A stretch of DNA of 9,033 nucleotides from Bacillota bacterium (lineage in GTDB: Bacteria; Bacillota; Dethiobacteria; DTU022; UBA8154): the NCBI GenBank assembly GCA_003456095.1, contig DMPF01000108.1, positions 1-9,033 of the forward strand, written 5' to 3'. The notes under the pieces were generated by a model. It ran no database searches, was not told the DNA's origin, and saw only the letters and a list, made by a program, of their open reading frames with translations. A program made the translations under genes and the position numbers. Within the stretch, counting starts at the first letter, position 1, and each line of letters begins with the position of its first letter. This document shows positions 1 to 6,215 of the stretch, piece after piece.

Positions 1-1322
1 TACTCCCGTCCCATGATCCCCTGCAGTTCGGGAAATTCTCCTACCATATGGGTGGCAAGATCCCCTTTGGCCAAGCGGGCCGCCCGCATGGCCGCCTGCT
101 GTTCGGCGGTATCAATGTCAGGCAGACAACCCGCCAGATAAGCAGTAAGGGCCACAAGGCGCTCCATCTTATCATATACGGTTCCCAGTTTTTCCTGAAA
201 AAGGATCTCTTTTAATTTTTCCACCCGTGTTTCCAGGGTAATACGGCGGTCCTCTTCATAAAAAAAACGGGCATCGGCCAGCCGTGCCTTGAGCACCTTT
301 TCATTTCCGGTGCGCACGCTCCCTGTCGGAGCAGCCGGGTTGTTGGATACGGCCACAAAGTAAGGGCAAAGCTTTCCCTTCCCGTCATCCAGAGGAAAAT
401 AACGTTGATGGCTCTGCATCGTGGTTACCAGCACCTCCCGCGGCAGGCTTAAATACTGTTCCGGATACGTGCAGAGCAACGCCCGGGGCTGTTCCACCAG
501 AAAGGTTACCTCAGTAAGCAGCTCCGGATCCAGAACGGCATGGGCACCACAACTCACCGCCGCTTCCTCCACCCCATCTTTGATCAGGCGGGATCGCTCA
601 TCCTGATCCAGGACCACTCCCAATTCCGGTAAAAGGGAAAAATAGTGAAGCGGATCCTTTACGACAAAGGTGCCAGCTGCCAGGAAACGGTGTCCCCGGG
701 TTTCGCGACCGGCATGCAGGCCGGCACATTCAAAATTTACCGCCTTATCCCCATAAAGACAGAGGAGCCAGCGCAGTGGCCGGGCAAAGCGGAAACGGCT
801 TTTTTCCCAGTACATATTTTTTGGAAAGGAGAGGCTTTTTATAAGCTGCGGCATCAGGTCAATGAGCAGTTCCGTTGTCGCGGCCCCCTTAATCTGCTGC
901 ACAGCCACCAGGTATTCCCCTTTTTCCGTGCGCTCCAGTTGCAGTGCATCCACAGTAAGGCCAAATTTGACGGCAAATCCGCAGGCTGCTGCGGAGGGAT
1001 TCCCTTCATGGTCAAAGGCCCGTTCCCGTGCCGGTCCCTTTTTCTTCTCTTCCCGGTCGCCCTGTTTGGCTGCCAGGCCGGTAATATGCAAAACAAGGCG
1101 GCGGGGAGTGCCCATGGTGCGCATCGTGCTCCAGGACAGATATTGTTCCGCCAGGAGCGCCGCGGATTTTTCCTTTAACTGTTCCAAAATTTCCGGCATG
1201 AAGCGGGCGGGGATCTCCTCCGTGCCGATCTCCAGCAAAAGTTCATCTGCTGTTTCCCGTGCCGGCCTTACCGGCTCCTCTTCCTTTAAGGCACCGGCCG
1301 TACCTTCCTCTGCTTTTTTCAC
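1..1322 (-). CDS. glyS: Glycyl-tRNA synthetase beta subunit, N-terminal 440 codons (3' end outside window)
   Basis: Beta subunit of the alpha2beta2 glycyl-tRNA synthetase, which charges tRNA-Gly in the cytoplasm; this subunit mainly recognises the tRNA. The reading frame is open from a GTG at 1322 down to the left edge, giving 440 of the roughly 690 residues usual for the family, so the C-terminal anticodon-binding part is missing only because the window ends. Family landmarks seen in order are [14 protein letters not shown] (from residue 28), [20 protein letters not shown] (near 210), [17 protein letters not shown] (near 305), [20 protein letters not shown] (near 337) and LQGIMGRE at the edge. 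The GTG overlaps the glyQ stop codon (GTGA, 4 bp) and has a very strong ribosome binding site, which implies translational coupling. About 25 charged residues precede the usual family start, a small N-terminal extension. Identity is certain; the exact start is very likely. Confidence 0.96.
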   Translation of the reverse strand, partial: MKKAEEGTAGALKEEEPVRPARETADELLLEIGTEEIPARFMPEILEQLKEKSAALLAEQYLSWSTMRTMGTPRRLVLHITGLAAKQGDREEKKKGPARERAFDHEGNPSAAACGFAVKFGLTVDALQLERTEKGEYLVAVQQIKGAATTELLIDLMPQLIKSLSFPKNMYWEKSRFRFARPLRWLLCLYGDKAVNFECAGLHAGRETRGHRFLAAGTFVVKDPLHYFSLLPELGVVLDQDERSRLIKDGVEEAAVSCGAHAVLDPELLTEVTFLVEQPRALLCTYPEQYLSLPREVLVTTMQSHQRYFPLDDGKGKLCPYFVAVSNNPAAPTGSVRTGNEKVLKARLADARFFYEEDRRITLETRVEKLKEILFQEKLGTVYDKMERLVALTAYLAGCLPDIDTAEQQAAMRAARLAKGDLATHMVGEFPELQGIMGRE

Positions 1323-2239
1323 TGAAGATCACCTCCCGGCGCTGTGCCTCTCACCGGCACTGCCGCGGCATTGGCCTGCAACAACGGATAACCGGCGGCT
1401 TCCCGCTGCTCCAGATAGGCGCGGCCGCAGAGACGGGCCAGTTCACGGATGCGCGCAATATAAGCGGTACGTTCCGTAACGCTGATTGCCCCCCGGGCAT
1501 CAAGTATGTTAAAGGTGTGGGAACATTTGAGCACGTAATCGTAAGCCGGCAGAACCATCTGCTTTTCCGCAATCCGTTTTGCTTCTCTTTCATAGAGGTT
1601 AAAAAGCTCCAGGAGCAGGGATCTATCCGCTTCTTCAAAGCTGTAGCGGGAATGTTCGGCTTCCCCTTTTTGCAAAACGGCGCCATAGCTCACGCCGGGC
1701 GTCCATTCCAGATCAAAAACATTGTCTTTGTTTTGTATAAACATGGCAATACGTTCCAGGCCGTATGTAAGCTCCACCGTCACCGGGTCCAGATCAAATC
1801 CCCCCACCTGTTGAAAATAAGTAAACTGGGTAATCTCCATACCATCCAGCCAAACCTCCCAGCCAAGTCCCCACGCTCCCAGGGTGGGAGATTCCCAGTC
1901 ATCCTCCACAAATCGGATATCATGCCCGCCCGGTTCGATTCCCAGATAGGCCAGGCTGGCAAGATAGAGATCCTGGATATGTGCAGGGGCAGGCTTGAGC
2001 ACAACTTGGTACTGGTGATGCTGATAAAGACGATTGGGATTTTCTCCGTAGCGCCCATCGGCGGGGCGGCGCGATGGCTCCACATAAGCAGCTTTCCATG
2101 GTTCGGGACCAAGGGAACGCAAAAACGTGGCCGGATTCATCGTGCCCGCTCCCTTCTCCACATCATAAGGCTGCCAGAGCAGGCACCCCTCTTTTGACCA
2201 AAATTCCTGCAACCTGATTATCAGTTTCTGAAAGTTCAC
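1319..2239 (-). CDS. glyQ: Glycyl-tRNA synthetase alpha subunit
   Basis: Catalytic alpha subunit of the alpha2beta2 glycyl-tRNA synthetase (class II), forming glycyl-adenylate and pairing with GlyS. I start it at the GTG at 2239, giving 306 residues that begin [19 protein letters not shown], the normal family N-terminus; AAGGAG lies 7 bases upstream. A TTG at 2269 would add ten residues but lacks that match. The family signatures are present: [21 protein letters not shown], the segment [53 protein letters not shown] and [13 protein letters not shown]. Length is near the usual 290-310. It lies 75 bp after recO and overlaps glyS by 4 bp. Many Firmicutes control glyQS with a glycine T-box leader, but the gap here is too short for one, so it probably shares the upstream transcript. 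Confidence 0.97.
   Translation of the reverse strand: MNFQKLIIRLQEFWSKEGCLLWQPYDVEKGAGTMNPATFLRSLGPEPWKAAYVEPSRRPADGRYGENPNRLYQHHQYQVVLKPAPAHIQDLYLASLAYLGIEPGGHDIRFVEDDWESPTLGAWGLGWEVWLDGMEITQFTYFQQVGGFDLDPVTVELTYGLERIAMFIQNKDNVFDLEWTPGVSYGAVLQKGEAEHSRYSFEEADRSLLLELFNLYEREAKRIAEKQMVLPAYDYVLKCSHTFNILDARGAISVTERTAYIARIRELARLCGRAYLEQREAAGYPLLQANAAAVPVRGTAPGGDLQ
1327..1336 (-). promoter_or_regulatory. Strong ribosome binding site of glyS
   Basis: The minus strand reads GGAGGTGATC, a 10-base perfect complement of the 3' end of Firmicutes 16S rRNA, with the GGAGG core 9 bases before the GTG at 1322. It lies inside the last codons of glyQ, so ribosomes finishing glyQ stop directly beside it. This fixes the glyS start and supports equal production of the two subunits. 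Confidence 0.85.
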
Positions 2240-2246
2240 CGGCTCA

Positions 2247-2252
2247 CTCCTT
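2247..2252 (-). promoter_or_regulatory. Ribosome binding site that decides the glyQ start
   Basis: The minus strand reads AAGGAG, 7 bases before the GTG at 2239. This site and the family-like N-terminus after it favour that GTG over the upstream TTG at 2269. Confidence 0.7.
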
Positions 2253-2314
2253 CCACTAATTGTCTCCAAATTCTGTTTCTGCTTTATAGACTGGCTGCGT
2301 CAGGCAGCTTTTGC

Positions 2315-3064
2315 CTACGGGTCGCCATGCTCCCGCATAAAGGCAAGGGATTTTAAGGAGCCTGTTTCTGTCCAGTACTGAATAAACTGGCGGATAAAAT
2401 CGGCAAGTTCCCTTTGTTGTCCCTGCGGTGCCCGCAGATTCTTCATCTCCCGCAGGGAGACACGCTGCATGGCCCGCAGAATGGCATGGCTGCCCCTGGA
2501 AAGGGAAACACCCGGCTGCCGTGCTGGGCGGCAGCGCTCACAAAAAAGGCCCCCGGCAGCGGCACTCCAGTAAAACGGGCCCTGCAAATCCCCGCAGAAC
2601 AGACAATTCTCGCAATGTGGCTGAAACCCAAGCAGCAAAAGCAGCCGCAGTTCAAAAAAACGGGTCAGCAGTTCCCGATCCCCCTGCCATTCCTGCAGGC
2701 TGGACCAGGCTGCCAGCAGGTGTTCAAAGACACCCGGATTGGGCTCACCTTCCGGGATCAAGCGCTCAGTCAGCTCGGCAAAATATTGACCGCGAGCATA
2801 GTTTTCCACATGTACCATCTGCTCACGAAAGCTGACCTCCACCTGTGCCTGGGAAACGGTAAAAATGGTCCGGCCCCTGTACAGTAAGAAGCTGCCGCAG
2901 GTAAATACTTCCACCGCAGCCGCCAGCTTGCTTTTTACCCGGCGCGCACCGGGAGCCTTTGCGCTTATTTTACCCTCATCCCAGGTGAGCAGCGTCAGTA
3001 AACGGTCCATCTCAGCAAAGGGGCGGGAGCGCAGCACCAGTGCTTTTGTTTGCAGGTATTTCAA
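2315..3064 (-). CDS. recO: DNA repair protein RecO
   Basis: RecO of the RecFOR pathway, which helps load RecA onto SSB-coated single-stranded DNA at gaps and promotes strand annealing. From the TTG at 3064 the protein is 249 residues, close to the usual length. It begins LKYLQTKALVLRSRPFAEMDRLLTLLT, the typical N-terminal OB-fold start, and includes GARRVKSKL (near residues 39-47). A zinc-finger-like cluster is seen near residues 151-178: CENC with a third Cys at 157, then CERC. A longer reading from a GTG at 3130 would add 22 residues and overlap era by 38 bp; its extra residues look unrelated to RecO, and the ribosome binding site is at the TTG. It follows era after 28 bp and precedes glyQ by 75 bp, so it is probably co-transcribed with both. 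Confidence 0.93.
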   Translation of the reverse strand: MKYLQTKALVLRSRPFAEMDRLLTLLTWDEGKISAKAPGARRVKSKLAAAVEVFTCGSFLLYRGRTIFTVSQAQVEVSFREQMVHVENYARGQYFAELTERLIPEGEPNPGVFEHLLAAWSSLQEWQGDRELLTRFFELRLLLLLGFQPHCENCLFCGDLQGPFYWSAAAGGLFCERCRPARQPGVSLSRGSHAILRAMQRVSLREMKNLRAPQGQQRELADFIRQFIQYWTETGSLKSLAFMREHGDP

Positions 3065-3069
3065 GAGCG

Positions 3070-3076
3070 CCTCCCC
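3070..3076 (-). promoter_or_regulatory. Ribosome binding site that decides the recO start
   Basis: The minus strand reads GGGGAGG, 5 bases before the TTG at 3064. It sits between the era stop (3093) and that TTG, and supports the shorter RecO. Confidence 0.7.
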
Positions 3077-3092
3077 ACTCCTGCCAGAGCAT

Positions 3093-3980
3093 TTATTCAG
3101 TATAACCAAGCTGCCGCAGAATATTGTCACGGCTGCGCCAGTCCTTTTTTACCTTAACCCAAAGGTCCAAAAAAACAGCGCTGCCCAGCAGCTTCTCCAA
3201 ATCCTTACGGGCTGTGCTGCCTATCTGCTTGAGTATACCGCCCCCTTTGCCGATAATTATCTTTTTCTGCGAATCTTTTTCCACGAAGATCTCCGCCCGG
3301 ATCAGGAGCAGCCCCCCTTCGCGGCGCACCTCCATGGCAGCGATCTGGACGGCAACGCAGTGGGGTACTTCCGCAAACGTCTGTTCCAGGATCTTTTCAC
3401 GAATGATCTCCGCTGCCAGAAATTCTTCAGGCCTGTCTATGCGCATATCCTGCGGATAATAACAGGGCCCGGCAGGCATGAGGCTGATAATGGCATGGCG
3501 CAGGTGTTCCAGATTATGGCCCTGCAGTGCGGAAACCTGGAAAATTTCCCGGTATCCCGCCAGCTCCGCGTAACGGGGTAAAACACGCTGTGCAAAATCC
3601 CCGGCAGCCATATCTATTTTGTTGATTACCAACAGCACGGGGGTCTTTACCCGCTGCAGCAATGCGGCAATTTGCCTGTCTCCGGATCCGGGCAAACTGC
3701 CCGCTTCCACCAAAAAGAGGATCAAGTCCACTTCTTTTAAAGCATCCAATGCCACTTTCAGCATATAGTCGCCAAGGCGGTGGCGGGGGTGATGAATTCC
3801 CGGTGTGTCCAGAAAAACAAGCTGGGCATCTTCACCGGTATAGATGGCATGGATACGGTTGCGTGTCGTCTGTGGCCGGGGCGATACAATAAGCACTTTC
3901 TGTCCAAGAAGGGCGTTGATCAAAGTGGATTTGCCAACATTGGGCCGCCCTACCACGGCGATGAAGCCCGATACAAACAT
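3093..3980 (-). CDS. era: GTPase Era
   Basis: Era is an essential GTPase that binds the 3' end of 16S rRNA and takes part in 30S assembly, partly at the inner membrane face. The 295-residue protein has the full set of GTPase motifs: G1 GRPNVGKST (residues 11-19), switch region PRPQTTRNRI (34-43), G3 DTPG (58-61), G4 NKID (120-123) and G5 SAL (150-152). The C-terminal KH RNA-binding domain is shown by IIIGKGGGILKQIG (241-254). Length matches the family (about 300). The ATG at 3980 is preceded by AAAGAGG on the minus strand. The upstream gene on the same strand is cdd, but a divergent plus-strand gene lies in between, so era may have its own promoter in 3981-4050 or be read through from cdd; I see no clear minus-strand promoter. 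Confidence 0.98.
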   Translation of the reverse strand: MFVSGFIAVVGRPNVGKSTLINALLGQKVLIVSPRPQTTRNRIHAIYTGEDAQLVFLDTPGIHHPRHRLGDYMLKVALDALKEVDLILFLVEAGSLPGSGDRQIAALLQRVKTPVLLVINKIDMAAGDFAQRVLPRYAELAGYREIFQVSALQGHNLEHLRHAIISLMPAGPCYYPQDMRIDRPEEFLAAEIIREKILEQTFAEVPHCVAVQIAAMEVRREGGLLLIRAEIFVEKDSQKKIIIGKGGGILKQIGSTARKDLEKLLGSAVFLDLWVKVKKDWRSRDNILRQLGYTE

Positions 3981-3991
3981 GTAGTATCCTC

Positions 3992-4021
3992 TTTACTTAT
4001 AGCAAATGTATAGGCTATAAT
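3992..4021 (+). promoter_or_regulatory. Sigma-A-like promoter for the small plus-strand gene
   Basis: A perfect -10 box TATAAT at 4016-4021 lies 18 bases after TTTACT (3992-3997), which matches four of six bases of the -35 consensus. Transcription would begin near 4028, about 40 bases before the ATG at 4069. The promoter overlaps the era leader, so the two genes diverge from one short control region. Confidence 0.5.
3997..4020. repeat. Inverted repeat over the small-gene promoter
   Basis: TTATAGC (3997-4003) and GCTATAA (4014-4020) form a perfect 7-bp inverted repeat with a 10-base centre, covering the spacer and most of the -10 box. A second, weaker inverted repeat follows: TAATAG (4018-4023) and CTATTA (4037-4042). 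They could be an operator controlling the plus-strand gene and perhaps era, but AT-rich DNA yields such repeats by chance and no regulator is encoded nearby. Confidence 0.35.
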
Positions 4022-4068
4022 AGTTTTAGCTTACGACTATTAACATATAAATGCAAGGGAGCAGGAAG

Positions 4069-4251
4069 ATGCAAGAACAGACAAAAAAAGAAATGAAGGC
4101 CAAGGGAAGCAAGGCGCTACTGATCAATGTAATCTTTTTTTTCGTCCTCTTCCTTGGCATCATCCTGTATGCTTACACAAGCCTTACCACAACGGTAATC
4201 GTAATATCTGTTATCTTTATCGCTTCCCTGCTCTATATTTATTCATCCTGA
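4069..4251 (+). CDS. Small two-helix membrane protein of unknown function
   Basis: A 60-residue protein I do not recognise. It has a short, basic, polar N-terminus (MQEQTKKEMKAKGSK, residues 1-15) followed by two hydrophobic helices of about 20 residues each (roughly 16-38 and 41-58) joined by a short turn near SLTTT, so it should be an integral membrane hairpin with both ends probably in the cytoplasm. The ATG at 4069 is preferred because AAGGGAG lies 7 bases before it; an in-frame ATG at 4051 would add six residues but has no ribosome binding site. A good promoter lies upstream. It is the only plus-strand gene in the window, diverging from era and ending 9 bp inside the 3' end of cdd. The promoter, ribosome binding site and clean hydrophobic pattern argue that it is real and not an antisense shadow. 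No function can be assigned. Confidence 0.75.
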   Translation: MQEQTKKEMKAKGSKALLINVIFFFVLFLGIILYAYTSLTTTVIVISVIFIASLLYIYSS

Positions 4252-4638
4252 TTTTTCAGGCAGGCTAAAAGAATGGGGCAGCAGTTCTGCCAGTGTATAG
4301 GCACGCACGTCCTCATTACGGGAGCTGACGATGACCGGCAATGCGGGGGCAAACTCAGCTAATACCTGACGGCACGCGCCGCAGGGTATGGGGAGGCTTT
4401 CCCCTCCCGCGACGACGGCAATATGCGAAAACTGACGCTGTCCCCCGGCAACGGCCGCAGCAACCGCCGCCCGCTCCGCACAGATAGTAAGCCCCAGCGA
4501 AGCGTTTTCCACGTTTACCCCGGTAAAAACATCCCCACCGTCCGTCAGTAGCGCCGCCGCCACAGGGTAGCCCGAGTAAGGAGCGTAAGCGCCCGGCAGA
4601 GCGCTGCGGGCCAAGTTAAGCAGTTTATCCAAATCCAT
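4243..4638 (-). CDS. cdd: Cytidine deaminase
   Basis: Zinc-dependent hydrolase that converts cytidine and deoxycytidine to uridine and deoxyuridine in pyrimidine salvage; cytoplasmic. The 131-residue length fits the small homotetrameric class found in Firmicutes. Zinc and catalytic residues are all visible: C53-A-E55 within TGVNVENASLGLTICAERAA, and C86 and C89 in PCGACRQ; three zinc cysteines instead of His-Cys-Cys is typical of this class. The substrate-binding NVEN is at 42-45. The ATG at 4638 has AAAGGA about 10 bases upstream. It lies 45 bp after the DUF881 gene, and its last 9 bp overlap the end of the convergent small membrane-protein gene. It commonly sits beside era in Firmicutes, as here. 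Confidence 0.97.
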   Translation of the reverse strand: MDLDKLLNLARSALPGAYAPYSGYPVAAALLTDGGDVFTGVNVENASLGLTICAERAAVAAAVAGGQRQFSHIAVVAGGESLPIPCGACRQVLAEFAPALPVIVSSRNEDVRAYTLAELLPHSFSLPEKSG

Positions 4639-4683
4639 CCGGCCAGATTCCTTTCCTGAAGCTATCCTGCAGGCTATCCCAGC

Positions 4684-5727
4684 TTAGATACGGTAGGGAG
4701 GCAGGGTCATGCCTTCTTTTTTCTCTATTTCAAAGTGAAAACCGCGATGGAACTCGAATGAAAATCGGACAATATCAAGACCGCTGGCCAGGACATCGGG
4801 ATCGCCGATCGCCTCAATCACTACGGGATTGACTGAAATCTCCTTTTGATTTACCCTGATCGTGGGGCCAACACAGCGTATCGGCGATGAGGCGATGAGG
4901 CGCTGCCCTCCTACGGCCACCCCGCGGGCACCGGCGGCAAAAAGCTCATTAACCACGTCACGTACGTCTGAATCATGAATAATACCGCCGACGGTAAAGC
5001 CGTTGGGCACATCGTAAAGGCGGATCACCACCCCGTTGCCGGACATCTCTGCCAGCCCGGCCGCCATGCGCACCTCACGAAGGCTGACCCGCAGCGAATC
5101 GATCTCCTCAGTGAGAGTCTGGATATAATCGAGGGGGCTGTAGGGGACAAGCATACGACTTCTGCCCTCTGCCACCTCGATGCGAAAAACCTGCTCCTGG
5201 GCCAACCCTCCCCCTTGATACAGTTCATGGATCGCTGTCAGCACATCTCCAGACAAAAGCGGCGGATCGGCGTCCACCCCTTCGTTGGTGGAGATGTGCA
5301 GGGTAAACTCCAGCCTCTCCGCCTGCCGCTGCATCGCCGGATCCTGGTTGATCAGGTTAAGGATTTTTTCCCGTACAAGTGCATCCTGTTCCCGCAGGAT
5401 TGTCTCCTGTACCTGACGGCTGTGTGTAAAGATTACACGGGATAGCTCGTCACCGTCTTTTGCCAGATCAATTTCATAACTGAAATTGGCCAGTGTTTCC
5501 CGCACCGCAGCTTGATCATGTACATTTAGATCCTGGGCCAGACGCTGGCTATACGTCAACAGGTCCTGGGCGATTCCCTTGTTAAATGACAGGTCCTTTT
5601 CCCCTGCCACGGGCTGCGCGTAAGAAATAACGAAATTAAGACCCACCAGTAAGGTGTTCATGATCAGAATAATAACTAACAGAACAAGCATTCTGTTGTC
5701 CACAATAGTACTTGTGTTAAACTTCAT
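4684..5727 (-). CDS. Membrane-anchored DUF881-domain protein
   Basis: A 347-residue protein with three parts. Residues 1-12 are a short cytoplasmic start and 13-36 one hydrophobic helix without an obvious signal-peptidase site, so it should be an N-terminal anchor with the rest outside. Residues about 45-195 are mostly charged helical sequence I do not recognise. From about 200 a short coiled-coil-like stretch (TEEIDSLRVSLREVR) leads into a DUF881 domain recognised by GVVIRLYD, IIHDSDVRDVVNELFAAGARGVAV, GGQRLIASSPIRC and the PVVIEAIGDPDVL stretch. The function of DUF881 is unknown; relatives (YlxW/YlxX) occur near cell-division genes in Bacillus. Typical DUF881 proteins are about 230-270 residues, so the middle segment is extra. 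The ATG at 5727 has GAGGGG 8 bases upstream. It lies between ybeY and cdd, where dgkA is usual, but shows no similarity to DgkA. Confidence 0.85.
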   Translation of the reverse strand: MKFNTSTIVDNRMLVLLVIILIMNTLLVGLNFVISYAQPVAGEKDLSFNKGIAQDLLTYSQRLAQDLNVHDQAAVRETLANFSYEIDLAKDGDELSRVIFTHSRQVQETILREQDALVREKILNLINQDPAMQRQAERLEFTLHISTNEGVDADPPLLSGDVLTAIHELYQGGGLAQEQVFRIEVAEGRSRMLVPYSPLDYIQTLTEEIDSLRVSLREVRMAAGLAEMSGNGVVIRLYDVPNGFTVGGIIHDSDVRDVVNELFAAGARGVAVGGQRLIASSPIRCVGPTIRVNQKEISVNPVVIEAIGDPDVLASGLDIVRFSFEFHRGFHFEIEKKEGMTLPPYRI

Positions 5728-5751
5728 AAAAAAAGCCCCTCGAATTTATCT

Positions 5752-5780
5752 ATAATAAAATATTCTTTTTAGAGAGCGAA
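5752..5780 (-). promoter_or_regulatory. Possible weak promoter before the DUF881 gene
   Basis: In the 41-bp AT-rich gap after ybeY the minus strand has TATTAT (5752-5757, five of six to the -10 consensus) 17 bases after TTCGCT (5775-5780, three of six to the -35 consensus). It would give a leader of only about 18 bases carrying the GAGGGG site. AT-rich gaps give such matches by chance, so this is tentative; the gene may simply belong to the upstream transcript. Confidence 0.25.
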
Positions 5781-6215
5781 ATTTTTCAGGATAAATTCCT
5801 GTTTTTCGCTCATCTCCTGCTCCGTAATGCCAGTGTCGTGGTCATAACCTAATAAATGAAGTATACCATGTACAGCCAGAAAAGCAACTTCTCTTTTTAA
5901 AGTGTGTCCCAGCGCAATACGCTGTTCCTCAGCCTTTTCCATGGAGATGACCACATCCCCTAATAGCTCATCTTCTTCCAGCGCAACGCCACCGCCTTGA
6001 AGATTAAAAGCGAGCACATCCGTAGGGGCATCTTTCCCCCGGTATGTCAGATTAAGCTCGTGGATATGGCTGTTGTCCACAAGGACGATACTTACCTCAC
6101 CCTCCGCCTTTGCTCCTTCCAGGCGAAGTACAAATGCACCAATCTTCTCCAAAAAGGAAACCAGTTCATCGGGAACGGAAATTTGATCTTGTAGGTTGTT
6201 TACCAACACTGCCAT
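5769..6215 (-). CDS. ybeY: Endoribonuclease YbeY (16S rRNA 3'-end maturation)
   Basis: YbeY is a single-domain metal-dependent endoribonuclease needed for 16S rRNA 3'-end processing and ribosome quality control. The 148-residue protein has the defining zinc motif HGILHLLGYDH with H116, H120 and H126 as metal ligands, plus the conserved YRGKDAPTDVLAF (58-70) and GDVVIS (86-91). Length is normal for the family. The ATG at 6215 lies 50 bp inside the end of pgpH, in a different frame; AGGGAG-type purine sequence precedes it, and the N-terminus VLVNNLQDQ resembles family members, so the overlap looks genuine. The DUF881 gene follows after 41 bp. Its association with era in one cluster makes functional sense, since both proteins act on the 3' end of 16S rRNA. 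Confidence 0.97.
   Translation of the reverse strand: MAVLVNNLQDQISVPDELVSFLEKIGAFVLRLEGAKAEGEVSIVLVDNSHIHELNLTYRGKDAPTDVLAFNLQGGGVALEEDELLGDVVISMEKAEEQRIALGHTLKREVAFLAVHGILHLLGYDHDTGITEQEMSEKQEFILKNFAL

Noticed and set aside
645..1479. Two overlapping plus-strand open frames (177 and 205 codons) opposite glyS
   Set aside because: Both are antisense shadows of the glyS frame, which is continuous and carries all family motifs here.
1259..2197. A 312-codon plus-strand open frame opposite glyQ and the glyS start
   Set aside because: It lies antisense to two confidently identified genes, has no family resemblance or ribosome binding site, and long antisense frames are common opposite biased coding sequence.
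2294..2312. Hairpin GCTGC-GTCAG-GCAGC followed by TTTT between recO and glyQ, a possible terminator
   Set aside because: The stem is only 5 bp and the T run is on the plus strand, where nothing is transcribed; on the gene strand no T tract follows.
3012..3092. A 26-codon minus-strand frame starting at the era stop, where Bacillus has the small gene yqzL
   Set aside because: The peptide does not resemble YqzL, lacks a ribosome binding site and lies within the recO start.
2865..3581. A 238-codon plus-strand open frame opposite recO and era
   Set aside because: It crosses two real genes antisense and reads as composition-driven sequence without motifs.
4247..4260. Small palindrome CCTGA-TTTT-TCAGG at the end of the plus-strand gene, a possible terminator
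   Set aside because: The stem is short and no T tract follows on either strand.
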